A DNA stretch of 64,000 nucleotides from Streptomyces sp. NBS 14/10. Lineage in GTDB: Bacteria; Actinomycetota; Actinomycetes; Streptomycetales; Streptomycetaceae. The notes beneath the pieces were generated by a model. That model had not been told where the DNA came from, made no database searches, and worked only from the letters and a program-made list of their open reading frames with translations. The stretch spans positions 65,839 through 129,838 of the forward strand of contig NZ_NCSM01000007.1 of NCBI RefSeq assembly GCF_002224125.1, in the 5' to 3' direction. Each line of letters begins with the position of its first letter. Within the stretch, counting starts at the first letter, position 1. The position numbers and the translations under genes were made by a program. Positions 36,203 to 46,582 of the stretch are shown piece by piece.

Positions 36203-37063
36203 ATGGTCACGAGGTCTCTACTGACTGGTATAGCGGTCCTCACCCTGGCCGTGCCGGCCGCTGCGCCGACCACCGCACCGGCCGCCGCGCCGCCCGGCGG
36301 ACCGCCCCTCCCGTCCGGGCGGCGCAACGGGTTCCCGACCGCCGATTCGCTCCCGCCGATCACCTACGTGGCGCACCGCGGCGGCGCCCTGGAAGTCCCC
36401 GAGAACAGCATGTCCGGCCTGACCGCCGCCTATGAGCGGGGCGCCGCCCAGGTCCTGGACTTCGACACCAGGATGCTGCGGGACGGCACGCTCGTGGTGA
36501 TGCACGACGCGACGCTGGACCGTACGACGTACTCGACCGGCCCCGTGAAGTCGCTCACCGCCGCTCAGTGGCGCTCCATACGGCTGCGGCCTGGCCCCCA
36601 GCTGCCCGGCCTGTGGCTGCCCGAGGCGCCGCCGACCGTCGGCGAGGCGCTGGACCGCTTCGGCAGGCACAAGGTGCTGATGGTGGAGGCCAAGGACCCG
36701 GACAGCCTGCCCCGCCTGTCCGCGATGATCCACCAGCGCGGCCTGACCCGCTCCGTCTTCGTCAACACCAACCGCCTCCGGGTGGCCCGCCAGGCCCACC
36801 GGATGGGGCTGCTGACACAGCTGTGGCGCTCGGCCCAGCAGCTGCGCGAGGACCGGCCCCGCATGTGGCGGGGGTTCGTGGATCTGCTGGACGTCGACTA
36901 CCAGGCGCGGAGGAAGGACCTGCGGCGGGCGGTGACCTCCGGCATACGCCGGGTGTGGGCCCATACGGTGAACACCCCGGAGGCACGGGACCGGATGCTG
37001 CGGCTGGGCTGCGGCGGCATCATCTCGGACGCGCCGACGCTGCTGACGCGGACGGCGCGCTGA
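36203..37063 (+). CDS. Secreted glycerophosphodiester phosphodiesterase
   Basis: 286 residues with a Sec-type signal peptide (about 1-25) and an Ala/Pro-rich spacer, then a GDPD TIM barrel. His58-Arg59 (AHRGG), Glu67-Asn68 (PENS), the acidic metal pair Asp86/Asp88 (DFD, where most members have Glu-x-Asp) and His101-Asp102 (MHDATLDRTT) make up the active site. It hydrolyses glycerophosphodiesters to glycerol-3-phosphate and an alcohol outside the cell. The start lacks a ribosome site and fits a leaderless transcript. Confidence 0.9.
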   Translation: MVTRSLLTGIAVLTLAVPAAAPTTAPAAAPPGGPPLPSGRRNGFPTADSLPPITYVAHRGGALEVPENSMSGLTAAYERGAAQVLDFDTRMLRDGTLVVMHDATLDRTTYSTGPVKSLTAAQWRSIRLRPGPQLPGLWLPEAPPTVGEALDRFGRHKVLMVEAKDPDSLPRLSAMIHQRGLTRSVFVNTNRLRVARQAHRMGLLTQLWRSAQQLREDRPRMWRGFVDLLDVDYQARRKDLRRAVTSGIRRVWAHTVNTPEARDRMLRLGCGGIISDAPTLLTRTAR

Positions 37064-37072
37064 CCTCGCGGA

Positions 37073-37714
37073 TCACTTCTTCAGGATCCCCCGCAGCGCC
37101 GTATCGACCACCGCGTCCGCGTACTCGTGGCTGAGCGGATGGGTGCGCAGCAGCCAACGGTGGGTCAGCGGACCGCACACCAGCTCGACGACGACGTCCG
37201 GGTCGACGTCCCGCCCGATCTGCCCGGCCTCCTGCGCGGCCCGCAGCCGCTCGGCGAGCAGCCGCAGCCCCGGCTCCAGGACCCGGGCCACGAAGTGGGC
37301 GCCGAGCTCGGGGTTCACCAGGCCCTCGGCGGTGAGCGCGCGGGCGGGCAGGTCGTACGCGGGGGCGTTCATCTGGTCGACGGCCCCCCGCAGCACCAGC
37401 TTGAGATCCGCCTCCAGGTCCCCGGTGTCGGGCAGCGCGGGCTCGCCGCCCTCGGGGGTCTCGCCCTCGGGTGTCTCCCCCTGGGCGGTGAAGGCGTCGA
37501 GCAGCACCGCGGCCTTGGAGGGCCACCAGCGGTAGATCGTCTGCTTGCCGACCCCGGCGCGGGCCGCGATGGCCTCGATGGTCAGCCGGGGGTAGCCCAT
37601 CTCGCCGATGAGCTCCAGGGCGGCGTCGAGGATCGCCCGGCGTGCGCGTTCGCTGCGGCGGGCGGAGTCGGGCGCCGCCTTGTCGGCTGCCTTGTCGGCT
37701 GCTTTGTCGGCCAT
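37073..37714 (-). CDS. TetR-family regulator divergent from the DDAH gene
   Basis: 213 residues. The N-terminus has three ADKA repeats (MADKAADKAADKAAPDS), then the TetR helix-turn-helix (IEAIAARAGVGKQTIYRWW) and a C-terminal domain of the TetR_C_11 kind (DPDVVVELVCGPLTHRWLL). A further repeat GETPEGETPEGGE lies between. The ATG at 37714 is chosen as the first Met before the repeat. It is divergent from the DDAH gene with a 130-bp shared region that includes CGTAC and GTACG half-sites, so DDAH control is possible. Confidence 0.85.
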   Translation of the reverse strand: MADKAADKAADKAAPDSARRSERARRAILDAALELIGEMGYPRLTIEAIAARAGVGKQTIYRWWPSKAAVLLDAFTAQGETPEGETPEGGEPALPDTGDLEADLKLVLRGAVDQMNAPAYDLPARALTAEGLVNPELGAHFVARVLEPGLRLLAERLRAAQEAGQIGRDVDPDVVVELVCGPLTHRWLLRTHPLSHEYADAVVDTALRGILKK

Positions 37715-37844
37715 GGCGGACAACCTATCGACCTCTTTAAACCATCCATACGGCTCATGCCCCGGGCGGGGGCCGGGGCGCACCATATGTCCAGGACCGC
37801 GTACGACGATCCGTACGGGCCTGCACTCCCGTGAGGAGCCATCC

Positions 37845-38687
37845 TTGTCCTTGCGCACCCCTGAGCGCCGCGCCACCGCGCGCCGCTATCTGATGTGTCC
37901 GCCGACCCACTTCCGGGTCACCTACTCCATCAACCCCTGGATGGACCCGGCCAAGCCCGTGGACCTCCCGCTCGCGCTCGCCCAGTGGGAGGACCTGCGC
38001 GACCGCTACCGCTCCCTCGGCCACACCGTCGAGGAACTGCCGCCCCGGCCCGACCTCCCCGACATGGTGTACGCGGCCAACGGCGCGACCGTCGTCGACG
38101 GCCGCGTCCTCGGCGCCCGCTTCGCCCATCCCGAACGCACCGGCGAGGCGGCGGCCCACCTGGAGTGGTTCCGCGCCCACGGCTACGCGCAGGTGCGCGA
38201 GCCCGAGCACGTCAACGAGGGCGAGGGCGACTTCGCCGTGACCGCGTCCTGGCTGCTGGCGGGCCGCGGCTTCCGCAGCAGCCCGCTCTCGCACCCGGAG
38301 GCGCAGGAGTTCTTCGGCCGCCCGGTGCTCGGCCTGGACCTCGTCGATCCGCGCTACTACCACCTCGATACGGCGCTGTGCGTGCTCGACGACACGACGG
38401 ACACGGAGATCATGTACTACCCCGGCGCCTTCTCCCCGGGCAGCCGGGCCGTGCTCGCCCGGCTCTTCCCCGACGCGATCATCGCCACGGAGGCGGACGC
38501 CGCGTCCCTCGGGCTCAACGCCGTCAGCGACGGCCGCCATGTCGTACTCCCCCAAGCGGCGGCCGGACTCTTCGGCCCCCTGCGCGAACGGGGCTACGAG
38601 CCGATCGCGATGGACCTGAGCGAGCTGCTCAAGGGCGGCGGCAGCGTGAAGTGCTGCACGCAGGAACTACGAGATCCGGGCCGCTAG
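37845..38687 (+). CDS. ddaH: Dimethylarginine dimethylaminohydrolase-like amidinotransferase-superfamily enzyme
   Basis: 280-residue guanidine-modifying enzyme. The N-terminal MCPPTHFRVTYSINPWM is the DDAH-type substrate loop; catalytic residues are Asp129 (EGDFAV), His173 (YHLDTALCVLDD) and Cys270 (GGSVKC). It would hydrolyse methylated arginine (or a related guanidine) to citrulline plus an amine. The start is a TTG at 37845 with GGAG six bases upstream; no ATG or GTG lies in frame nearby, so this is a rare but well-supported TTG start. Confidence 0.85.
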   Translation: MSLRTPERRATARRYLMCPPTHFRVTYSINPWMDPAKPVDLPLALAQWEDLRDRYRSLGHTVEELPPRPDLPDMVYAANGATVVDGRVLGARFAHPERTGEAAAHLEWFRAHGYAQVREPEHVNEGEGDFAVTASWLLAGRGFRSSPLSHPEAQEFFGRPVLGLDLVDPRYYHLDTALCVLDDTTDTEIMYYPGAFSPGSRAVLARLFPDAIIATEADAASLGLNAVSDGRHVVLPQAAAGLFGPLRERGYEPIAMDLSELLKGGGSVKCCTQELRDPGR

Positions 38688-38691
38688 GCCC

Positions 38692-38708
38692 GGACCCCGC
38701 CGGGGTCC
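38692..38708 (+). terminator. Short hairpin after the DDAH gene
   Basis: Perfect 7-bp stem GGACCCC/GGGGTCC with a 3-nt loop, five bases after the stop codon. The rest of the 243-bp gap is very GC-rich and holds no visible gene. Confidence 0.45.
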
Positions 38709-38917
38709 CGCCGCCCCTCAGCGCCTGGGGCGGGGAAGGCCGTCGCCGACCCTGGCGGCGGCCGGGTGGCCGGGGGGACTGCCCGGGGCGCCGGGCCCGG
38801 GGCGGGCGCCCGGCAGCAGGCCGGGGCGCCCGGCCACCGGGCCAGGGGCCACCGTCGCCGCCGGCCACCCCGCCGCCGGGGCGCCGTCGACCGGCCGGGA
38901 GGCGGTCACGCGAGCGG

Positions 38918-38923
38918 TAAACT
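38918..38923 (+). promoter_or_regulatory. Candidate leaderless -10 box for the Rsm22-like gene
   Basis: TAAACT lies 7 bp before the ATG at 38931; no ribosome site intervenes. Confidence 0.45.
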
Positions 38924-38930
38924 CTGGCGG

Positions 38931-39977
38931 ATGCACGCTTCCGCCACCGAGGGCGCCCGTACGGGCGAGACGCTGCGCGCCGCGCTGGCCGGGCTGGTCG
39001 ATGGGTTGTCCGCCCGGCAGGCCGCGCAGGCTACGGGGCGGCTGATCGAGAACTACCGGGGGCGGACCCCGACCGACGCGCCCGTGCTGCGGGATCGGGC
39101 CGACGTCGTCGCCTACGCCGCGTATCGGATGCCCGCGACGTTCGAGGCCGTGCGCTCGGCGCTGGCCGCCTTTCGGGCCGGGGCGCCGGGGTGGAGTCCC
39201 GGCTCGCATGTCGACATCGGCGGCGGCACCGGCGCGGCCACGTGGGCGACCGCCGCGGCCTGGCCGGACGCGGAGCGCGCCACCACCGTGCTGGACTGGG
39301 CCGAGCCCGCGCTCGCACTCGGCCGGGAACTGGCCGGCGGCGCGGCGGTCGAGGCGCTGCGGGAGGTGCGCTGGCAGCGCCAGGTCATCGGCGACGGGCT
39401 CGCCCTCGCCGACGGGACCGACCTGGTCACCGTCTCTTACGTGCTCGGCGAGCTCACCGCCGCCGACCGCCACGCCGTCGTCGACGAGGCGGCCCGGGCC
39501 GCTCAGGCCGTGGTACTGATCGAGCCCGGCACCCCGGACGGCTACCTCCGCATCCGCGAGGCGCGGGAGCGGCTGCTGGCGGCGGGGCTGCGCGTGGTGG
39601 CGCCGTGCCCGCACAGCGCACAGTGCCCGATCGAGCCGGGTGCGGACTGGTGCCACTTCGCGGCCCGGGTCAGCCGGTCCTCCCTGCACCGGCAGGTGAA
39701 GGGCGGTTCGCTGCCGTACGAGGACGAGAAGTTCGCGTACGTCGCGGCCGCCCGCTTCCCCGCCGCGCCCGCGGACGCCCGCGTGGTGCGCCGCCCGCAG
39801 CTCCGCAAGGGCCAGGTGCTGCTCGACCTGTGCGGCCCCGACGGGCTGCGCCGCGAGACGGTCACCAAGCGCCAGGGCCCCCGCTACCGCACGGCCCGCG
39901 ACGCCGACTGGGGCGACGCCTGGCCTGGCGCGGACGGGGGGCCGGGCGCGGGCACGGACGGGGAGCCTGGCGCCTGA
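38931..39977 (+). CDS. Rsm22/METTL17-like ribosomal small-subunit methyltransferase-family protein
   Basis: 348 residues. The SAM-binding motif is VDIGGGTGAATW (94-105). Four cysteines, Cys226, Cys232, Cys241 and Cys301, have nearly the spacing of the 4Fe-4S ligands in METTL17/Rsm22, and the WCHFAARVSRS and GSLPYEDEKFAYV segments are family marks. Mitochondrial relatives act in small-subunit assembly; the bacterial role is less clear. The C-terminus is a Gly/Asp-rich tail. Start chosen at the ATG after a leaderless-type -10 box. Confidence 0.88.
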   Translation: MHASATEGARTGETLRAALAGLVDGLSARQAAQATGRLIENYRGRTPTDAPVLRDRADVVAYAAYRMPATFEAVRSALAAFRAGAPGWSPGSHVDIGGGTGAATWATAAAWPDAERATTVLDWAEPALALGRELAGGAAVEALREVRWQRQVIGDGLALADGTDLVTVSYVLGELTAADRHAVVDEAARAAQAVVLIEPGTPDGYLRIREARERLLAAGLRVVAPCPHSAQCPIEPGADWCHFAARVSRSSLHRQVKGGSLPYEDEKFAYVAAARFPAAPADARVVRRPQLRKGQVLLDLCGPDGLRRETVTKRQGPRYRTARDADWGDAWPGADGGPGAGTDGEPGA

Positions 39978-39986
39978 TCGTCCCGC

Positions 39987-42377
<2,391 letters not shown>

Positions 42378-42429
42378 GGTGTCTCCGTCTTTCTGTTACG
42401 CGAGTGCGCGAGGCCGCCTGCGCGGTCGG

Positions 42430-42465
42430 CGCGACCCCGTCCCATTGACGCCGGACGGGGTCGCG
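42430..42465. terminator. Hairpin between the VOC and UvrA-like genes
   Basis: Perfect 13-bp stem (42430-42442 with 42453-42465) and 10-nt loop. It follows the minus-strand VOC gene and probably ends its transcript before the UvrA-like gene. Confidence 0.75.
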
Positions 42466-42481
42466 AGCGCAAGGAGCGAGG

Positions 42482-42916
42482 TCAGCGCAGTTCGTTGATG
42501 CGGATCAGATTGCCCGCGGGGTCGCGGAAGGCGCAGTCGCGCACACCGTACGGCTGATCGATCGGCTCCTGGACGACCTCGGCATCGCCGGACTGAAGCC
42601 GGGCGAAGACGCCGTCGAGGTCGGCGGTGGCCAGGGTGAGGCGGGCGTAGGTGCCCTTGTCCATCATCGAGACGATGGTGCCGCGCTCGTCGTCGGTGAT
42701 GGCGGGGTCGGTGGCCGGCGGCTCCAGGACGATGGAGGTGTCGGGCCGGCCGGCGGGGCCGACCGTGATCCAGCGCATCTTGCCCTGTCCGACGTCGTTG
42801 CGGACCTCGAAGCCGAGGGTGTCGCGGTAGAAGGCCAGGGAGGCGTCGGGGTCGTGGTGCGGGAGGAAGGTCCAGTGAATGGTGAGGTCCATGGCGTCAT
42901 GCGTGGCGTTGTTCAT
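42482..42916 (-). CDS. VOC/glyoxalase-fold protein (paralogue 1)
   Basis: 144-residue vicinal-oxygen-chelate protein of the SRA/bleomycin-resistance kind, made of two beta-alpha-beta-beta-beta units. Segments SLAFYRDTLGFEVRNDV, MRWITVGPAG, SIVLEPP and YGVRDCAFRDPAGNLIRI are nearly the same as in the second VOC protein at 43473. Metal ligands may be His and Glu, but the set is not clear. The ATG at 42916 is chosen because TAGCGT lies 7 bp upstream, the same spacing as in the paralogue; GTG at 42925 is the alternative. Divergent from the AraC gene across a phased repeat array. Confidence 0.85.
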   Translation of the reverse strand: MNNATHDAMDLTIHWTFLPHHDPDASLAFYRDTLGFEVRNDVGQGKMRWITVGPAGRPDTSIVLEPPATDPAITDDERGTIVSMMDKGTYARLTLATADLDGVFARLQSGDAEVVQEPIDQPYGVRDCAFRDPAGNLIRINELR

Positions 42917-42923
42917 GGCATTC

Positions 42924-42929
42924 ACGCTA
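42924..42929 (-). promoter_or_regulatory. Candidate leaderless -10 box, VOC paralogue 1
   Basis: On the minus strand TAGCGTGAATGCC runs straight into the ATG, almost the same as the element before the second VOC gene. Confidence 0.5.
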
Positions 42930-42958
42930 GCCACGCCTCCGTGACCTCGGCTTCTCCA

Positions 42959-43013
42959 TTCCTGATCGGTTCCTGATCGGTTCCTGGGCCATTCCTGATT
43001 GGTTCCTGGACCG
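42959..43013. repeat. Five tandem 11-bp units between divergent VOC and AraC genes
   Basis: Units at 42959, 42970, 42981, 42992 and 43003 follow TTCCTGATCGG; the first two are the same and the others differ at 1-4 positions. An 11-bp period keeps each copy on about the same face of the helix. The position between the divergent promoters makes it a probable multi-site operator for the AraC protein. Confidence 0.7.
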
Positions 43014-43036
43014 GTTCTCTGTGCGAAACTCCTCGC

Positions 43037-43465
43037 ATGAAACGGCAGGACCTCGACGACCTCGTACGGCTGCGGCAGGCCCGTGACCGGATGGACCGCG
43101 ACTACGCCGAGCCGCTCGACGTCCCGGCGCTGGCACAGGGCGCCCTGATGTCGCCGGGCCACTTCTCCCGCAGCTTCCGCGCCGCCTTCGGCGAGACGCC
43201 CTACAGCTATCTGATGACCCGCCGTATCGAGCGCGCCAAGGCGCTGCTGCGGCGCGGCGACCTCACGGTGACCGAGGTCTGCTTCGCGGTCGGCTGTACG
43301 TCGCTGGGGTCGTTCAGCTCGCGCTTCACCGAGCTGGTCGGCGAGAGCCCGAGCGCCTACCGGGCCCGCGGCCATGACCACGGCGCCGCCATCCCGGCGT
43401 GCATCGCCAAGATCCACACGCGGCCGGTCAGGAACGCGGAGGCGAGGCACGCTCCGCGGCCGTAG
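43037..43465 (+). CDS. AraC-family regulator (HTH domain only)
   Basis: 142 residues, essentially a lone AraC/XylS DNA-binding domain with both helix-turn-helix units (VPALAQGALMSPGHFSRSFRA and VTEVCFAVGCTSLGSFSSRF, each motif given in short form here). There is no sensor domain, so the signal would act through level or partner. It sits between two paralogous VOC genes; its stop codon forms part of the -10 box of the second. It probably controls both, through the 5 x 11-bp array. Confidence 0.9.
   Translation: MKRQDLDDLVRLRQARDRMDRDYAEPLDVPALAQGALMSPGHFSRSFRAAFGETPYSYLMTRRIERAKALLRRGDLTVTEVCFAVGCTSLGSFSSRFTELVGESPSAYRARGHDHGAAIPACIAKIHTRPVRNAEARHAPRP
43460..43465 (+). promoter_or_regulatory. 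Candidate leaderless -10 box, VOC paralogue 2
   Basis: TAGCGT lies 7 bp before the ATG at 43473 and contains the TAG stop codon of the AraC gene. Confidence 0.5.
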
Positions 43466-43472
43466 CGTGATT

Positions 43473-43892
43473 GCTATGGAGATCACGCTTTCCACCTGCT
43501 TCATCGCCGTCGACGACCACGACAAGGCGATCGCCTTCTACCGCGATGCGCTCGGCCTCGAGGTGCGCAACGACGTCGAGTTCGAGGGGATGCGCTGGGT
43601 GACCGTAGGGTCGCCCGCGCAGCCGGGTGTGAGCATCGTCCTGGAACCGCCGCTCGCCGATCCGAACGCCTCATCGGCCGACAGACAGACCATGGCGGAG
43701 CTGATGGCCAAGGGCCTGCTGCGCGGTGTCATCTTCTCCACGGACGACTGCGACGCCACCTTCGAGCGCGTCAGCGCCACGGGGGCCGAGGTGCTGCAGG
43801 AGCCCATGGACCAGTTCTACGGACTGCGCGACTGCGCCTTCCGCGACCCGGCCGGCAATCTGCTCCGCTTCACCCAGCCGCTCGAGAAGTGA
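43473..43892 (+). CDS. VOC/glyoxalase-fold protein (paralogue 2)
   Basis: 139-residue VOC protein, about half the length in conserved segments shared with the paralogue at 42482: IAFYRDALGLEVRNDV, MRWVTVGSPAQPG, SIVLEPP, QEPMDQFYGLRDCAFRDPAGNL. The pair probably arose by duplication around the regulator. Function may be antibiotic or metabolite binding, or a dioxygenase/isomerase reaction; no substrate can be named. It starts 7 bp after the AraC stop. Confidence 0.87.
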   Translation, partial: AMEITLSTCFIAVDDHDKAIAFYRDALGLEVRNDVEFEGMRWVTVGSPAQPGVSIVLEPPLADPNASSADRQTMAELMAKGLLRGVIFSTDDCDATFERVSATGAEVLQEPMDQFYGLRDCAFRDPAGNLLRFTQPLEK

Positions 43893-43901
43893 GCCCTGAG
43901 G

Positions 43902-43970
43902 CGGGCCCGGCTCAGGGCCACGCCCAGGGGCCCGCTCGGGGCCACGCCCAGGAGTCCGCTCAGGTGCCCG
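43902..43970. repeat. GC-rich imperfect repeats at the end of the VOC gene
   Basis: Imperfect units of about 24 bp containing GGGCCACGCCCAG follow the VOC stop codon and run into the 3' end of the convergent serine-hydrolase gene. Confidence 0.4.
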
Positions 43971-45183
43971 GCGTTCCGGGCCGCAGCGCCCGCGCCAGCG
44001 CCGTACCCGACGCCGCGCGCGGGGCGCTGTCGGCCGGGCGGCGGCGCGGGTGCACGGTGTTGGCCAGCAGCACCAGATACGACGACGTGGCCCGGTCGAG
44101 CACCAGGCTGGTGCCTGTGAAGCCGGTGTGGCCCGCCGCGCCCCGGCCTGCCAGCTCGCCCATGAACCAGCGCTGATCGACCTCGAACCCCAGCCCGGGC
44201 GCGGCCAGCATCAGCTCGACGGACTCCGGCCGCAGCACGGGCGGGCCCCCGCCCAGCAGGGCGCGGCACAGCAGCGTCAGATCCGCGGCCGTGGAGAAGA
44301 GCCCGGCGTGGCCCGCGACGCCGCCCAGGGCGTAGGCGTTCTCGTCGTGGACGACGCCCCGCAGCATGCCGCGGTCGAGTTTGGCCCAGGGGCGCCGCTG
44401 GTCCTCGGTGGCGGCGATACGGGGCAGCCAGGCGCGGGGCGGGCGGTAGCGGGTGGCGCTCATGCCGAGGGGGAGGGTGATGTCGTCGCGTACGAGGTGG
44501 GCCAGGGAGCGGCCGGTCACCCGCTCCAGGACCCGCTGGAGCAGCAGGAAGTTCAGGTCGGAGTAGCGGCGGGCGGTGCCGGGGGCGGTGGTGGGGGGTT
44601 CGGTGTGCAGCCTCGCCAGCCGCTGTTCGTGGCTGTCGTAGTCGTACAGCGGGAGTTCGGGCAGCAGCCCGGAGGTGTGGGTGAGCAGCTGCCGTACGGT
44701 GATGCCGTGTTCGGCGGCGGCCGTGAACTCGGGGGCGTACGCGGCGACCCGGCCGTCCAGGTCGATCTCGCCGCGCTCGACGCACTGCACCGCGACGATC
44801 GTGGTGAACAGCTTCGTCAGCGAGGCGAGGTCGAAGACGGTGTCCTGCCCCCGGTCCAGGCCCGGCCCTGCGTCCGGCCCCGCGTCCGGCCCCGCGTCCG
44901 GCTCCGACCGGTCCCGGCCCGGCCGCGCGCCCCGCCCTCCCGTCCGCATCGGCACCCACCGCTCGCGCGGCAGCTCCACGCCACGGTCCGTGGCCTCGTC
45001 GTACGCCGCGTACCGCACCGCCCAGCCGAAGGCCTCCTCGACGAGCACGTCCGGGCCCCGCCCGGCGGCCACGACCACCCCGGCGCCCCAGGGGCGCTCC
45101 CCCTCGGGAAGCGCCCCCACCTCTCGTATCAGCTGATCCAGATGGTCGTTCAGCCGGTCTTGCCGGTCTTGCGCTGCTGCCAC
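43960..45183 (-). CDS. Serine beta-lactamase-like hydrolase
   Basis: About 407 residues, class C beta-lactamase/DD-peptidase fold without a signal peptide. The active-site motifs are SLTK (in DLASLTKLF), YSDLN as the YxN-type motif and HTG (GHTGFTG). An acidic-repeat insertion (DAGPDAGPDAGP) precedes the SxxK. It may be an esterase, transesterase or beta-lactamase-related enzyme. The GTG at 45183 is chosen for a GGGA upstream, though GTG at 45192 is nearly as good; either way it overlaps the end of the upstream MFS gene by 34-43 bp and is co-transcribed with it. Confidence 0.8.
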   Translation of the reverse strand: MAAAQDRQDRLNDHLDQLIREVGALPEGERPWGAGVVVAAGRGPDVLVEEAFGWAVRYAAYDEATDRGVELPRERWVPMRTGGRGARPGRDRSEPDAGPDAGPDAGPGLDRGQDTVFDLASLTKLFTTIVAVQCVERGEIDLDGRVAAYAPEFTAAAEHGITVRQLLTHTSGLLPELPLYDYDSHEQRLARLHTEPPTTAPGTARRYSDLNFLLLQRVLERVTGRSLAHLVRDDITLPLGMSATRYRPPRAWLPRIAATEDQRRPWAKLDRGMLRGVVHDENAYALGGVAGHAGLFSTAADLTLLCRALLGGGPPVLRPESVELMLAAPGLGFEVDQRWFMGELAGRGAAGHTGFTGTSLVLDRATSSYLVLLANTVHPRRRPADSAPRAASGTALARALRPGTPGT

Positions 45184-46493
45184 GGACGGCACAGTCCCAT
45201 GAAACTGGCCATGGCCGCGACCGCGCACACCAGCTGGACCACGGTCATCGGCACGGCCGTGTGCTCGCCCGCGATGCCCACCAGCGGCGAGGCGATCGCG
45301 CCGACGAGGAACGAGCAGGTGCCCAGCAGCGCGGACGCGGAGCCCGCGGCGTGCTTGGTGCGCATCAACGCCTGGGTGTTGGTGTTGGGCATGGCCAGGC
45401 CCATCGCGGACATCAGCACGAACAGCCCGGCGGCCATCGGTACGAGGCCGACGTCGCCGAAGACCCCACTGGCCATCAGGCACAGCGCGATGGCCGACAG
45501 GGTGATCGCGGCGAGGCCGACGAACAGGGCCGCGTCCAGGCTGACCCGCCCGGCCAGCACCTTCCCGTTGAGCTGTCCGACGGAGACCAGGCCGATCGAG
45601 TTGATCCCGAAGAGCAGGCTGAAGGTCTGCGGGGAGGCGCCGTAGATCTCCTGGATCACGAAGGAGGACCCGGAGACATAGGCGAAGAGCGCGGCGAAGG
45701 CGAAGCTGCCCGCGAGCATGTAGCCGGTGAAGACGCGGTCGGCGAGCAGTCCGCGCATGGTGTGCAGCGCCTGGCCGAGGCCGCCGCCGTGGCGCCGCTC
45801 CGGCGGCAGGGTCTCGTGCAGCCAGCGCCACACGACGATGGTGAGCAGCACGCCCACGACGGTCAGCACGACGAACACGCCGCGCCAGTCGGTGAGGCGC
45901 AGGACCTGCCCGCCGATCAGGGGCGCGGCGATGGGCGCGACGCCGGAGATCAGCATGAGGGTGGAGAAGAAGCGGGCCATCGCGGCGCCGTCGTACAGAT
46001 CGCGGACGACGGCGCGGGAGATCACGATGCCCGCGGCGCCGGCCAGGCCCTGGAGCAGCCGGAAGGCGATCAGCAGCTCGACGGTGGGCGCGATGGCGCA
46101 TACGGCGGTGGCGACGATGTAGACCACCATGCCGACCAGCAGCGGGCGGCGGCGCCCGAACTTGTCGCTCATGGGGCCCACGACCAGCTGGCCGAGCGCC
46201 ATGCCCGCCAGACAGCCGGTGAGGGTGAGCTGGACCGTGGCGGCGGGGCTGTGCAGCGCGCCGGTGACCTCGGGCAGGGCCGGGAGGTACATGTCCATGG
46301 ACAGCGCCGGGAGGGCGTTGAGCCCGCCGAGCACGAGGGTCATCAGGAGACCGGCGCGGCGAGCCGCGGGGCTCGGGGAGGTCGCGGGTACGCGGGTGGA
46401 CTCGGGTACGGGGGTGGACTCGGGTACGCGGGTGGACTCGGGTACGGATATGGGTCTGTGGTCGGGTGCGGTCGGATGGCCGGACGGCGGCAT
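45150..46493 (-). CDS. MFS multidrug exporter, Bcr/CflA family
   Basis: 447 residues, twelve helices after a 45-residue Pro-rich tail that has three VPEST units in an 18-bp nucleotide period. Helix 1 has ALSMDMYLPALPEV, the typical Bcr/CflA start, and motif A is GPMSDKFGRRRPL. Substrates in the family include bicyclomycin and chloramphenicol. GGAGAG precedes the ATG at 46493. The serine hydrolase gene overlaps its 3' end, so the two form an operon. Confidence 0.9.
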   Translation of the reverse strand: MPPSGHPTAPDHRPISVPESTRVPESTPVPESTRVPATSPSPAARRAGLLMTLVLGGLNALPALSMDMYLPALPEVTGALHSPAATVQLTLTGCLAGMALGQLVVGPMSDKFGRRRPLLVGMVVYIVATAVCAIAPTVELLIAFRLLQGLAGAAGIVISRAVVRDLYDGAAMARFFSTLMLISGVAPIAAPLIGGQVLRLTDWRGVFVVLTVVGVLLTIVVWRWLHETLPPERRHGGGLGQALHTMRGLLADRVFTGYMLAGSFAFAALFAYVSGSSFVIQEIYGASPQTFSLLFGINSIGLVSVGQLNGKVLAGRVSLDAALFVGLAAITLSAIALCLMASGVFGDVGLVPMAAGLFVLMSAMGLAMPNTNTQALMRTKHAAGSASALLGTCSFLVGAIASPLVGIAGEHTAVPMTVVQLVCAVAAMASFMGLCRPWQQRKTGKTG

Positions 46494-46582
46494 GCAGCTC
46501 TCCGTGAGTTGTTGAGTCTTCTCTATGCTCTCAGCAAGTTCGTTGTGGTCATGACCGATGTGTGTACGGAGTGAGCGTGGAG

